Shown here: in pieces, positions 29,927 to 38,192 of the stretch
How positions within the stretch are numbered: the stretch's first letter is position 1
Layout: each line of letters starts with the position of its first letter
Source: Pseudomonadota bacterium
Lineage (GTDB): Bacteria; Bdellovibrionota; UBA1018
Direction: 5' to 3'
Length of the DNA stretch: 64,000 nt
Assembly: GCA_027485695.1 (NCBI GenBank)
Contig: JAIXQO010000002.1
Span: 248,001-312,000, forward strand
Program-made: the position numbers and the translations under genes
The notes under the pieces: generated by a model
Told to the model about the DNA's origin: nothing
Seen by the model: the letters and a program-made list of their open reading frames with translations, nothing else
The model's database searches: none

Positions 29927-30541
29927 ATGAAACCTTTGTTCGCTACCCTCGCTCTACTACTTGTCTCGAATGTTCAAGCGTCTGACATCGACTCCATCTC
30001 CGATGCGACTCTCCTGGATGATGCACAAGACCCGGCGACCTCGGAAACCTTCACCTATGACTCCGTGATTCGCTATTTTAACGCCAACGTTGGCCGCGTT
30101 CCGACTCTTCAGGAACTCGCGCCTTCGAGAATCTGCGCTACTTTTAAGCCAGGTTCCCAAGTTGCTGATGGATCGGTGGGCATGGGGATTTTTTCGCATG
30201 TTAACTTGAAGGTCTATTTTGGCGGTCCATTCGCGGAATGGATTCGACAATCACCGAGCTGGAATGCGCAGCAAATTCAGCAATTACGAACCGAAGCCGC
30301 GCGCGTGGATTTCATGAGCGACATCCATAACGTGCGCACCGCGCAGGAATTCGCTATTCGCGGTTATAGAAAAGCCACGCCTACGGTTTTGGAGGCTGAA
30401 GTAAAAATTCGCAAATCCCCTTCGGGCCGCTACTACTACACCGTCGAAGGCATTCAGGCGAATTCGGGCCTGCGCCTGATCACGCACGCAGGTGTTTGCG
30501 AACCAACCAGCATTTTCGCAGGATCCAAGTTCCCGCTTTAA
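29927..30541 (+). CDS. Small exported protein
   Basis: 204 residues from ATG 29927, preferred over an in-frame ATG 12 bases upstream because GGAGG then lies five bases before it. The signal peptide is KPLFATLALLLVSNVQAS. The mature protein has the segments TYDSVIRYFNANVGRVPTLQEL and GRYYYTVEGIQANSGLRLI and two cysteines (RICATF, GVCEPT). A periplasmic protein with no recognised family. It is followed by the 99 bp inverted-repeat element. Confidence 0.72.
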   Translation: MKPLFATLALLLVSNVQASDIDSISDATLLDDAQDPATSETFTYDSVIRYFNANVGRVPTLQELAPSRICATFKPGSQVADGSVGMGIFSHVNLKVYFGGPFAEWIRQSPSWNAQQIQQLRTEAARVDFMSDIHNVRTAQEFAIRGYRKATPTVLEAEVKIRKSPSGRYYYTVEGIQANSGLRLITHAGVCEPTSIFAGSKFPL

Positions 30542-30566
30542 TTCTGATCAGACGGATCGCGGGCTC

Positions 30567-30665
30567 GTGTCTCGTCCGGTAAGTTTTTCCACTTCTTGGG
30601 GCGGCAATAAAGTCAGATAGAAAAATGGCCCGCCAAAAGTGGAAAGGACTTACCGGACGAGACAC
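30567..30665. repeat. 99 bp element bounded by an 18 bp perfect inverted repeat
   Basis: GTGTCTCGTCCGGTAAGT (30567-30584) and ACTTACCGGACGAGACAC (30648-30665) are perfect complements. Inside them TTTTCCACTT...TTGGGGCGG and CCGCCAAAAGTGGAAAGG continue the symmetry imperfectly, so nearly the whole element can fold back on itself. It has no coding capacity and its right end is the first base of the cytochrome gene's stop codon (minus strand). No target-site duplication is visible. It may be a MITE-like mobile hairpin or a large bidirectional terminator. Confidence 0.7.
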
Positions 30666-31480
30666 TAGGGTTTGCTCTCAGCAGCCTTGGCCCGCAGATA
30701 CGCATCAATACTCTTGAGCTGTTTGTCATTGAATTGCAGCGTCAGCGATTTCAGTCCTTCAACCGAAGGGTGCGATCGTTTGTCCAAAAACGAAACGAAT
30801 GCCGCGAGCCCCGCCTCGCCCGGTTTGATGGGGAGAACCTTCGCTGCGCCGGTTCCGTGGCAACTGAGGCAGTCCTGTAAATAGAGTTTTTCTCCACGCA
30901 TCGCCGAAGGATCGGTTCGTCTCTCCAATCGAGCCGAGCCGACCCGATTCTGGTAAGAAGTGAGGATGATCTCTCTCACCCCAGACACCTGCAGAGGCTC
31001 CAGCAACACGCCTTCGGATCGAATCTTGGATTTGGTCAAAAGAGGCAAAATAACGCGTGGCGCATCAGAAACGGGTTTTCCGCCTTCCAAATACGCGAGC
31101 TGAATCTGGGGGTATTTCACCAAGAATGCACGCGGCAGAAATCGAGTGTTTTTGGTCTCTCGGCCCTGAATCACGACCAAGTCTACTTGTGCCCGTTCGG
31201 CGGCGGTCAGGCCTTTGAGCGCTTCGTCTACCCACGCAGCTAGGCTGGGACCTTGAAACGCGACCATTCGACCTTCGCCGTTTTTTTCACGAATTTCAGA
31301 GGATTTCTTAAGAATATCTGCCGGCACAGCCAGCGCTCGGTGAGTGACTTCGTTCCCCACCAAGGACTCCAGTTTAATCGGAATCAAGGAATCCGCCCTT
31401 GCCTGCGTCGCTCCTAAGCCAAACAAGCATATGATCGCCGTTCTGGTCCCCCACTGCCTGCATTGTCCCGTCAAACCCAT
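30665..31480 (-). CDS. Exported monohaem cytochrome c-domain protein
   Basis: About 271 residues from ATG 31480, which has CAGGGG just upstream and yields the signal peptide region RTAIICLFGLGATQARADS; ATG 31543 is also in frame. An N-terminal domain of about 150 residues has strands such as RMVAFQGPSLAAWVDEAL and VDLVVIQGRETK, resembling the folded domain of molybdopterin-free oxidoreductase partners, but I cannot name it. The C-terminal domain is a class I cytochrome c with haem site CLSCH in LYLQDCLSCHGTG and a later candidate Met region. It probably transfers electrons in the periplasm; the partner is unknown. Confidence 0.85.
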   Translation of the reverse strand: MGLTGQCRQWGTRTAIICLFGLGATQARADSLIPIKLESLVGNEVTHRALAVPADILKKSSEIREKNGEGRMVAFQGPSLAAWVDEALKGLTAAERAQVDLVVIQGRETKNTRFLPRAFLVKYPQIQLAYLEGGKPVSDAPRVILPLLTKSKIRSEGVLLEPLQVSGVREIILTSYQNRVGSARLERRTDPSAMRGEKLYLQDCLSCHGTGAAKVLPIKPGEAGLAAFVSFLDKRSHPSVEGLKSLTLQFNDKQLKSIDAYLRAKAAESKP

Positions 31481-31580
31481 CCCCTGATTGAACCCCCTCC
31501 CCGAATTCCCGTCAAGAAGGCTTGGAATCGAAGAGCGTTCCATGTTAGTTTAGGTTCCAAATTTAGGTTCACTCCAAAAG

Positions 31581-31609
31581 GCGGGCCTCCCAGGCACCGC
31601 TTTTTTTTT
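31581..31609 (+). terminator. Leader terminator upstream of rimP (candidate attenuator)
   Basis: GCGGGCCT pairs with AGGCACCGC through an eight base-pair stem with one bulged A and a CCC loop, followed directly by nine T residues. It points along the plus strand into the rimP operon, whose start codon is 29 bases downstream. The only gene immediately upstream is on the other strand, so the terminator must act on the operon's own leader transcript. Confidence 0.8.
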
Positions 31610-31637
31610 GATCTGACGAAAAGGACGGACTCGAGTT

Positions 31638-32291
31638 TTGAGTACGAACGCTACGAATACCACTGCTGCGCCCTTAGCTCCTCGAATAGAGGCGCTCATC
31701 AAACCCATCCTTGAACCGATGGGCTATGAAGTCGTGTACGTGGAGTTAGAGGCAGGCAGAAATAAAACGCTTCGCCTTTTCATCGACCAGCTCGATCCAA
31801 CTCAAGGCTCCATTGGCGTCAACGACTGCGTAAAAGTCACGCGGGCGCTCGATGAGCCGCTTGAGGCGGCATCGAACATTGATCCGTGGTTGAACACAGA
31901 ATATGAACTCGAAGTGAGTTCCCCCGGAGTGGATCGCCCACTCCGCCGCGAAAAGGATTTCATTCGCTTCGTCGGTCGCGAAACGCGCCTCACGACGCTC
32001 CGTCCGCTCTCCAGCGGCGAGCTCGCTAACGAGGACTACGCGAAACGCAACCCGAAGCAGAAAAACTTCATCGGCGAAATCGCCGGATTCGAAGGAGGCG
32101 CGATCCTCCTCAAAGTGTCCGCGAGCATGGGGTCGGTCAAGACCCAAGCCCAGCCGAAGAAGGGCGCCAAGAAGCAGCAGACTGCAGCCGCTGCGCCCAT
32201 TGATTTGATTCGTTTACCGCTTTCGCTTGTCGCGAAGGCGAACCTTGAGCCGGATTTCGATCTCACTGCAGACGATTCCGAGAACACGTAA
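31638..32291 (+). CDS. rimP: Ribosome maturation factor RimP
   Basis: 217 residues, longer than typical RimP (about 150). The N-domain LIKPILEPMGYEVVYVELEAG and KTLRLFIDQ, then YELEVSSPGVDRPLRREKDF, are the conserved RimP blocks. The C-terminal Sm-like domain (FIGEIAGFEGGAILLKV) is expanded by a Lys/Gln/Ala-rich loop of about 25 residues and a KxNLEPDFDL tail. RimP helps assemble the 30S subunit head. The start is TTG, with AAGGA upstream. It is the first gene of the rimP-nusA-infB-rbfA-truB operon, 12 bp from nusA. Confidence 0.94.
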   Translation: MSTNATNTTAAPLAPRIEALIKPILEPMGYEVVYVELEAGRNKTLRLFIDQLDPTQGSIGVNDCVKVTRALDEPLEAASNIDPWLNTEYELEVSSPGVDRPLRREKDFIRFVGRETRLTTLRPLSSGELANEDYAKRNPKQKNFIGEIAGFEGGAILLKVSASMGSVKTQAQPKKGAKKQQTAAAAPIDLIRLPLSLVAKANLEPDFDLTADDSENT

Positions 32292-32303
32292 GGAGATACA
32301 ACC

Positions 32304-33686
32304 ATGAACGCAACCGACCTCGCACGAGTGATTGAGACCGTCAGCAAAGACCGTTCGATCAAACGCGAAATCATCATCAGCGCCCTCGAGCAAGCCGTCC
32401 TTACCGCTGCTCAGAAAAAATACGGCCCTCACGCCATCTTAGAGGCTCACTTCAACAATGACTCCGGCGAGATCGACTTGTTTCTCTTCAAAAAAGTCGT
32501 GGAGAGCGAACCGGAAATGCTCGAGGAGAGCGAAGAAATCGACATGGCCGATGCAAAACTGCTCGACCCTGAATGCCAACTGGGCGACGAGATCGGCGTG
32601 AAAGTCGAAACCCCGGACTTCGGCCGCATCGACGCTCAGACCGCTAAACAAGTCATTTTCCAAAAAGTGCGCGACGCCGAACGCGAGATCATCTTTAACG
32701 AATACATTCACCGCAAAGGTGAAATCATCACCGGTATCGCTCGCCGCGTGGAGCGAGGCAACCTGATCATCGACCTCGGCCGTACAGACGCCGTCCTCCC
32801 TCGCCAAGAGATCATCCCTGGAGAGATCTTCAAGCCAGGTGACCGCGTTCAGGCATTCCTAGAAGACGTCGCCACGACGACTCGTGGACCTCAGCTCTAT
32901 CTCTCTCGCACCAGCCCTCGCTACTTGATGAAGCTTTTCGAAGTCGAAGTCCCGGAAATCCGTGACGGTGTCGTCGAGATCAAAGCTTGCGCTCGCGAGC
33001 CGGGCGCTCGTTCCAAAATCGCCGTCATCTCCAAAGACCGTGACGTCGATCCCGTCGGCGCATGCGTCGGTATGAAAGGCGTTCGCGTTCAGAACGTGAT
33101 TCAAGAGCTCAAAGGTGAGAAAATCGACATCATTCCTTGGAGTGATAATCCAGTGATGTTCGTCCGCGCTGCGCTCTCCCCGGCCGAGATCTCGTCTGTG
33201 AAAATGGACGAACGCTCCCGCATCATGGAAATCATGGTCGAAGACGATCAACTCTCGCTCGCGATCGGTAAGCGTGGTCAAAACGTGCGCTTGGCCGCAA
33301 AACTCACCGAGTGGAAACTCGACATCATCAGCCGCTCCAAACTACAGAGAAAAACGAGCGATGTGACCTACGCCCTCCAGCAAATTGATGGCGTCAGCGA
33401 CACGTTCGCACAAGCGATTTTCCAAGCCGGCTTCCAGAACCTCAAGTCTGTGACCGAAGCGTCGATCGAAGCCCTGCAGAAAATCCCGGGCTACGAAGAC
33501 GAGGCCGCTGCTCGCGGACTCAAAGAACGCGCCGAAGCAGCACTTGCAAAAACCGGAGTGGTGCCGGCAGCTCAAGAAACCAGATCTGAAACCTCTTCGA
33601 GCGGTGAAGGCGCCAAAGACGCCAAAACCCTCGCCGAAGAGCGCCTGCGGGAGATGATGCGACAAGCGTCTGAAAATAAGGAATAA
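32304..33686 (+). CDS. nusA: Transcription termination/antitermination factor NusA
   Basis: 460 residues. The order is the N-terminal RNA polymerase-binding domain (residues 1-130), S1 domain (GEIITGIARRVERGNLIIDLGRTDAVLP), two KH domains (KDVDPVGACVGMKGVRVQ and LAIGKRGQNVRLAAKLT), and a C-terminal helix-hairpin-helix region (VSDTFAQAIFQAGFQN, LQKIPGYEDEAAARGL) followed by a Ser/Lys tail. NusA modulates pausing, intrinsic termination and antitermination. AAGGAGAT is well placed before ATG. In this operon its own product could act on the leader terminator, as is known for the corresponding operon in Bacillus subtilis. Confidence 0.98.
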   Translation: MNATDLARVIETVSKDRSIKREIIISALEQAVLTAAQKKYGPHAILEAHFNNDSGEIDLFLFKKVVESEPEMLEESEEIDMADAKLLDPECQLGDEIGVKVETPDFGRIDAQTAKQVIFQKVRDAEREIIFNEYIHRKGEIITGIARRVERGNLIIDLGRTDAVLPRQEIIPGEIFKPGDRVQAFLEDVATTTRGPQLYLSRTSPRYLMKLFEVEVPEIRDGVVEIKACAREPGARSKIAVISKDRDVDPVGACVGMKGVRVQNVIQELKGEKIDIIPWSDNPVMFVRAALSPAEISSVKMDERSRIMEIMVEDDQLSLAIGKRGQNVRLAAKLTEWKLDIISRSKLQRKTSDVTYALQQIDGVSDTFAQAIFQAGFQNLKSVTEASIEALQKIPGYEDEAAARGLKERAEAALAKTGVVPAAQETRSETSSSGEGAKDAKTLAEERLREMMRQASENKE

Positions 33687-33691
33687 TGGCC

Positions 33692-33706
33692 GCGCCTTTT
33701 TGGCGC
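33692..33706 (+). other. Small hairpin between nusA and infB
   Basis: GCGCC (33692-33696) and GGCGC (33702-33706) flank TTTTT, five bases after the nusA stop. It is not a terminator because the T-run is in the loop; it could be an mRNA processing or stability element. Confidence 0.35.
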
Positions 33707-33761
33707 ATGAATCAACAGACCAGCAATCATCAATCGAATTTTTTGAAACTGTGAAGGAAAA

Positions 33762-36674
33762 ATGGTGGATCAACCTACTACTCAAGCCCCTAGCATGAAG
33801 GTTTACGAGCTTGCGAAAGAACTCGGAGTCGACTCCCTTTCGCTGCTCGATCGCCTCGCGGGCCTCAACATCAAAGTCAAGAATCACATGAGCGACCTAG
33901 CTGCCGACGAAGTCGTCATGGCTCGTGATTCTCTCAACCCAAAAACCCCGGCCGCTGGCGCGAAGAAAAAAGCCACGGCCACAAAAACCAAGTCCGCAGC
34001 AACCAGTACCGCTACGGCTACTGCCAAGACTACTGCGACCGCAAAAACCGCAGCAAGCACGACGACAACCGCGGTTCGCCGGAAAAAAACTCCGACCGCG
34101 CCCGTCGCTGAGCCAGTTGCAGCACCGATTGATACGGCCGCCTCTTCGGCGAGTTCCGCATCGACCGTCATTCGTCGTCGTGTGAAATCGGATGACGGAG
34201 CCGTGACGAACACTCTCGTAACGAAAACCGCCGATTCGACATTCACGCATACCGAAGAACTTCCGCCGCCTCCATCCACGGATGAAATGACGGCTGAGGA
34301 ACACGAAGCAATGCTTGCGGCTCAACAAGAAGAACAAGACGGCATGACTCAAGAGGCTTATGCAAGCTCTGAAGAAACCTTCGTTGCTTCAGAAGAATCC
34401 GCAGAAGTGATCGATGAGCCTTCGATGGTTGAACCGGAAACCGAAGCGACGACCGAAACGCCTGCCGCTCCGACGGCGATTAAAAAATCGCCGATCATCC
34501 TGCCTCCTCGTCCTCAAGCACCTCGCAAGAGCTTCCTGAAAATCGTGGAAGCAACTCCGGTTGCAAAGCCTCGTATCATTGCGGCAGCTCCGTCGATCCA
34601 ACCTCGCACGCCTGGCGCAAGCCCGATCACTCCGGCTGGCCAGCGCCGTGATGGGCCGATTCGCGGGACTACGCAAGCCCAGGATAAAGACGGCTTCCGC
34701 GTGATCCGCATGACCAAGGAAAACTTGGATCAAATGGCGGAAGAAGAAAATCAGCGGAAGAAAACCGCTCCTCGCGGCCACGAAGCCGAAATCAAGCCCG
34801 AGGACGTGCGTTTTGCCGACTACCGCAAAAAAGAAGTGGTCTTCCTGCCTCGCCGGAAGAAGCTTCCGATCGGAAAATCTGTGCAACGCACCCAAAAAAC
34901 CGTCGCCGCCGCCCACAAACGGGTCGTGGAGATGGAAGAACGCATCGCGATCACTGATTTCGCTAACCAGATGGCCGTCAAGGGCGTGGACGTCGTCCGC
35001 AAGCTGATGGGCATGGGGCAAATGGCGAAAATGACTGACACCATCGATTTCGATACGGCGACGCTGGTCGCTCCCGAATTCGGCTACGAAGTCAAAAACA
35101 TCGCATTCCAAGAAGGTTCGGTTCTCGAAACTGCGGCAACCGACACGGCCGAAGAACTCGAGCAACGTCCTCCAGTCGTGACCATTATGGGTCACGTCGA
35201 CCACGGTAAGACCTCGCTTCTGGATGCGATCCGCTCTGCTAAGGTCGCCTTGGGCGAAGCAGGCGGCATCACTCAGCACATCGGCGCCTACACGGTCGAA
35301 CAAAACGGCAAACTCATCACGTTCATCGATACCCCAGGTCACGCGGCGTTCACTGCAATGCGTGCTCGCGGAGCGAACGTCACCGACATCGTCATCCTGG
35401 TGGTGGCGGCGGACGACGGCGTGATGCCTCAAACGCGCGAAGCTCTTTCGCACGCCAAGGCAGCCGGAGTTCCGATCATCGTCGCGATGAACAAAATCGA
35501 CAAACCAGGCGCAAACCCAGAGAAGATCAAACAACAGCTCTCCGAGCTCGATCTCCTCGCCGAAGAATGGGGCGGACAGACGATGTTCATCCCGGTTTCG
35601 GCTAAGGCGAAAACCGGTATTGCAGAACTTCTTGAAGGTATCTTGCTTCAATCCGAAGTTTTGGACCTCAAAGCAAACTCCGAAGCACGCGCCAGCGGTT
35701 CGGTCATCGAAGCTCGCCTCGAAAAAGGTCGTGGCCCGGTGGCAACCCTCCTCGTCAAACGCGGTACACTCAAGGTCGGCGATTTCATTACGTCGGGCAC
35801 TTTCATGGGTCGCGTAAAAGCGATGATGGATCACACGCGTGCGACTCAAGACGAAGTGAAACCGGGCATGGCTGCAGAAGTACTCGGCTTCGAAGGACTC
35901 CCTTCGGCTGGTGAAAAATTCGACGTCGTCGAAAACGATAAAGCTGCTCAAGAGCTCGTCGAAAACCGCCGATTGAAAGCGCTCCAAGAGAAACAAGCTG
36001 CGCAGAAGATCTCGCTCGCCGATCTCTTCTCGAAAATCCAGACGGGTGGCTTGAAAGAGCTTCCAGTGATCTTGAAAGCCGACGTCTCGGGCTCGGTGGA
36101 AGCCGTCCGCGATAGCTTGCTCAAACTCTCGAACGATCAGGTCAAAGTGAAAGTCCTCTTCTCGGCCCCAGGCGGGATCACCGAGAGCGACGTCATGCTG
36201 GCTCAAGCGTCGAGCGCGATCATCTTTGGTTTCAACGTTCGTCCGGAAACCAAGGCTCGTCAGCTCGCAGAAGCTCAGCACATCGAGATCAAGTGCTACA
36301 ACATCATCTACGAACTCATTGAAGAAGTGAGACAGTCGATGACGGGTATGCTCGACAAGAAAAAAGTCGAAACGTTCCTCGGCCGCGCCGAAGTTCGCCA
36401 AACTTTCTCGGTGCCGAAACTCGGCGTCATCGCAGGTACGGCAGTCATCGACGGCAAAATGGTTCGCGGAGCTCCGGTTCGTTTGCTGCGTGATAGCCGC
36501 GTGATCTTCGAAGGTAAAATGAGCTCGCTCAAACGCTTCAAAGACGACGCAAAAGAAGTCGCGACCGGCTTCGAGTGCGGTATCGGCCTTGAGAACTATA
36601 GCGACATTAAAGTCGGTGACATCATCGAAGCTTTTGAGATTCAGATGATCACTCCGGAATTGAACCCTGTTTAA
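33762..36674 (+). CDS. infB: Translation initiation factor IF-2
   Basis: 970 residues. The IF2N motif KVYELAKELGVDSLSLLDRL opens the protein. About 350 residues of low-complexity Ala/Thr/Lys/Pro-rich linker follow, as in long IF-2 proteins. The GTPase has G1 GHVDHGKTSLL, G3 DTPGHAAF, G4 NKID and G5 SAK. Domains II-IV include RGTLKVGDFITSG, a middle domain SVEAVRDSLLKLS and the C-terminal fMet-tRNA-binding domain with GTAVIDGKMVRGAPVRLLRDS and GFECGIGLENYSDIKVGD. The site AAGGAAA precedes ATG. It delivers initiator tRNA to the 30S subunit. Confidence 0.98.
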   Translation: MVDQPTTQAPSMKVYELAKELGVDSLSLLDRLAGLNIKVKNHMSDLAADEVVMARDSLNPKTPAAGAKKKATATKTKSAATSTATATAKTTATAKTAASTTTTAVRRKKTPTAPVAEPVAAPIDTAASSASSASTVIRRRVKSDDGAVTNTLVTKTADSTFTHTEELPPPPSTDEMTAEEHEAMLAAQQEEQDGMTQEAYASSEETFVASEESAEVIDEPSMVEPETEATTETPAAPTAIKKSPIILPPRPQAPRKSFLKIVEATPVAKPRIIAAAPSIQPRTPGASPITPAGQRRDGPIRGTTQAQDKDGFRVIRMTKENLDQMAEEENQRKKTAPRGHEAEIKPEDVRFADYRKKEVVFLPRRKKLPIGKSVQRTQKTVAAAHKRVVEMEERIAITDFANQMAVKGVDVVRKLMGMGQMAKMTDTIDFDTATLVAPEFGYEVKNIAFQEGSVLETAATDTAEELEQRPPVVTIMGHVDHGKTSLLDAIRSAKVALGEAGGITQHIGAYTVEQNGKLITFIDTPGHAAFTAMRARGANVTDIVILVVAADDGVMPQTREALSHAKAAGVPIIVAMNKIDKPGANPEKIKQQLSELDLLAEEWGGQTMFIPVSAKAKTGIAELLEGILLQSEVLDLKANSEARASGSVIEARLEKGRGPVATLLVKRGTLKVGDFITSGTFMGRVKAMMDHTRATQDEVKPGMAAEVLGFEGLPSAGEKFDVVENDKAAQELVENRRLKALQEKQAAQKISLADLFSKIQTGGLKELPVILKADVSGSVEAVRDSLLKLSNDQVKVKVLFSAPGGITESDVMLAQASSAIIFGFNVRPETKARQLAEAQHIEIKCYNIIYELIEEVRQSMTGMLDKKKVETFLGRAEVRQTFSVPKLGVIAGTAVIDGKMVRGAPVRLLRDSRVIFEGKMSSLKRFKDDAKEVATGFECGIGLENYSDIKVGDIIEAFEIQMITPELNPV

Positions 36675-36698
36675 GCGATTAGAAAAGAGAAGTACCCC

Positions 36699-37091
36699 AT
36701 GAACGAGACCCGCAAAGCGAGATTAGCCTCGGTGATCCAAGAAGAGCTTTCGATTCTGATTCGAGAACTCAAGGATCCGCGGGTCCCGTTCGTGACCGTC
36801 ACTCGCGTAGAAGTAACAGACGACGGATCGCAAGCGACCGCTTACATGCTGCTCCTCGGGCAGATGGAAGGCGGCCAAGCCCTCGTGGACGCGCTCGAAG
36901 GCCTGACCTCGGCCGCAGGCTTCCTGCGCCGCGGATTGGCCAAGGTCCTGACCGTCCGCCATATTCCGGTTCTCTTATTCAAGGAAGACAAGGGACTTGC
37001 GAACTCCACGCGTGTTCACGAACTTCTGAAACAAATCGAGAGCACTTCTCCTACTCCCGTGACCACCCCAACGGGCGAAGGCGAGAAATAG
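36699..37091 (+). CDS. rbfA: 30S ribosome-binding factor A
   Basis: 130 residues of RbfA, a KH-fold cold-shock protein that matures 16S rRNA. Motifs are RKARLASVIQEELSILIRELKDPRV, VTVTRVEVTDDGSQATAYM and RRGLAKVLTVRHIPVLLFKED with the STRVHELLKQIES end. GAGAAG lies before ATG. It is separated by only 24 bp from infB; the Thr/Pro tail (TPVTTPTGEGEK) is an unstructured extension. Confidence 0.96.
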   Translation: MNETRKARLASVIQEELSILIRELKDPRVPFVTVTRVEVTDDGSQATAYMLLLGQMEGGQALVDALEGLTSAAGFLRRGLAKVLTVRHIPVLLFKEDKGLANSTRVHELLKQIESTSPTPVTTPTGEGEK

Positions 37092-37098
37092 TTCCGAC

Positions 37099-37112
37099 TG
37101 TTCACGTGAACA
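37099..37112. promoter_or_regulatory. 14 bp perfect palindrome between rbfA and truB
   Basis: TGTTCACGTGAACA is fully self-complementary and lies eight bases after the rbfA stop codon. Its symmetry resembles an operator for a dimeric regulator, and it could also form a short RNA hairpin. No specific regulator can be assigned from the sequence. Confidence 0.4.
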
Positions 37113-37155
37113 TGATCGAGACGAGCCTAGCCACGGCGTCTACGGAGTATTTTCA

Positions 37156-38073
37156 GTGTCCATACCTTCGGGCTTCCTCCTGATCGATAAGCGCCCGGGC
37201 CCGACCTCGGCCGGCGTGCTTCGCGATTTGGAGAATCGGCTGTCGGCGGTTTTTGAAACCCCACGTAAAATGCTTCCTCGCATCGGCCATACGGGCACGC
37301 TGGATCCTTTTGCCGAAGGTCTGCTCGTCGTCGCCCTGAACGAAGGCACGAAACTCGTGCGCTATTTCCAGTCCTGCGACAAAACCTACGAGGCGCGTCT
37401 TCAGCTCGGCGTTCGCACGCAGAGCGGAGACTTATCGAACGAGGTCCTGGAGCGAGCCCCGGTTCCTTCCTTGACCCTGGATCGGGTCGAGCAAGCATTC
37501 CAATCGTTCATCACCGGACCCTACGAACAAGTCCCCCCGCTGGTCTCGGCCAAGAAAATCGACGGCAAGCGTTCACTCGATTGGTTACGCGAGGGCATCG
37601 AAAAACCAAAACCCGCTGAACTGAAAAAAATTCACGCATTCTCATCCATCGCGATCCAATCACCCACCTATCACTTCTCGGCCTCCGTCGAAGGCGGCAC
37701 GTATATTCGTACGCTGGGCGAGGATTTGGCCAAAAAACTGGGCACCCTGGGCGCGCTCGAAACATTGCGACGAACGCGAGTCGATCGTTTTGATGCCGCA
37801 AACGCGGTGACTTTGGACGCACTCGATCGCTCGACTTTCGAGTCTCCGGCGTTTGTCCCACTTTCCCGGATTTTCGCTCCCTCGGAATCGGCGGAAATTT
37901 CTTCCGAAATTGAGGATCACATCTACGCGGGTCGACAGCGACCACTTCAAGCGATTGCCCCGGGATCTTCTCGCTCTTGGATCGCGCTCCACCGTGCTGG
38001 TCGTCTGATCGCCATCCTGGGACGCGAGCCGGATGGATCCTGGAAGATCGACCGCGTGATGGTTAAAATCTAA
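37156..38073 (+). CDS. truB: tRNA pseudouridine synthase B
   Basis: 305 residues. GHTGTLDPFAEGLLVVALNEGTKL contains the catalytic Asp of the TruB family. GFLLIDKRPGPTSAGVL and YTYEARLQLG-like segments (CDKTYEARLQLGVRTQSGD), VPPLVSAKKIDGKRSLDWLREG and GGTYIRTLGEDLAKKLG complete the family blocks. It converts U55 in the T-loop of tRNA to pseudouridine. The start is GTG with GGAG upstream. The usual followers rpsO and pnp are absent; a structured gap and an unrelated gene follow. Confidence 0.97.
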   Translation: MSIPSGFLLIDKRPGPTSAGVLRDLENRLSAVFETPRKMLPRIGHTGTLDPFAEGLLVVALNEGTKLVRYFQSCDKTYEARLQLGVRTQSGDLSNEVLERAPVPSLTLDRVEQAFQSFITGPYEQVPPLVSAKKIDGKRSLDWLREGIEKPKPAELKKIHAFSSIAIQSPTYHFSASVEGGTYIRTLGEDLAKKLGTLGALETLRRTRVDRFDAANAVTLDALDRSTFESPAFVPLSRIFAPSESAEISSEIEDHIYAGRQRPLQAIAPGSSRSWIALHRAGRLIAILGREPDGSWKIDRVMVKI

Positions 38074-38192
38074 CTTCGCGCATTCAGCTGAGAAACTCGA
38101 AACGGTTTCGAAATCTGTCCGCGATGTAGACCTGAATTCCTTATTACATAGTATAGATTGATTTGTTAGTATCCGACCGAATCGGAGTACTT

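Noticed and set aside
34389..36401. 670 codon open frame antisense to infB
   Set aside because: It mirrors the infB codon pattern, has no ribosome binding site, and its translation is charged low-complexity sequence with no motif. The sense frame is clearly IF-2.
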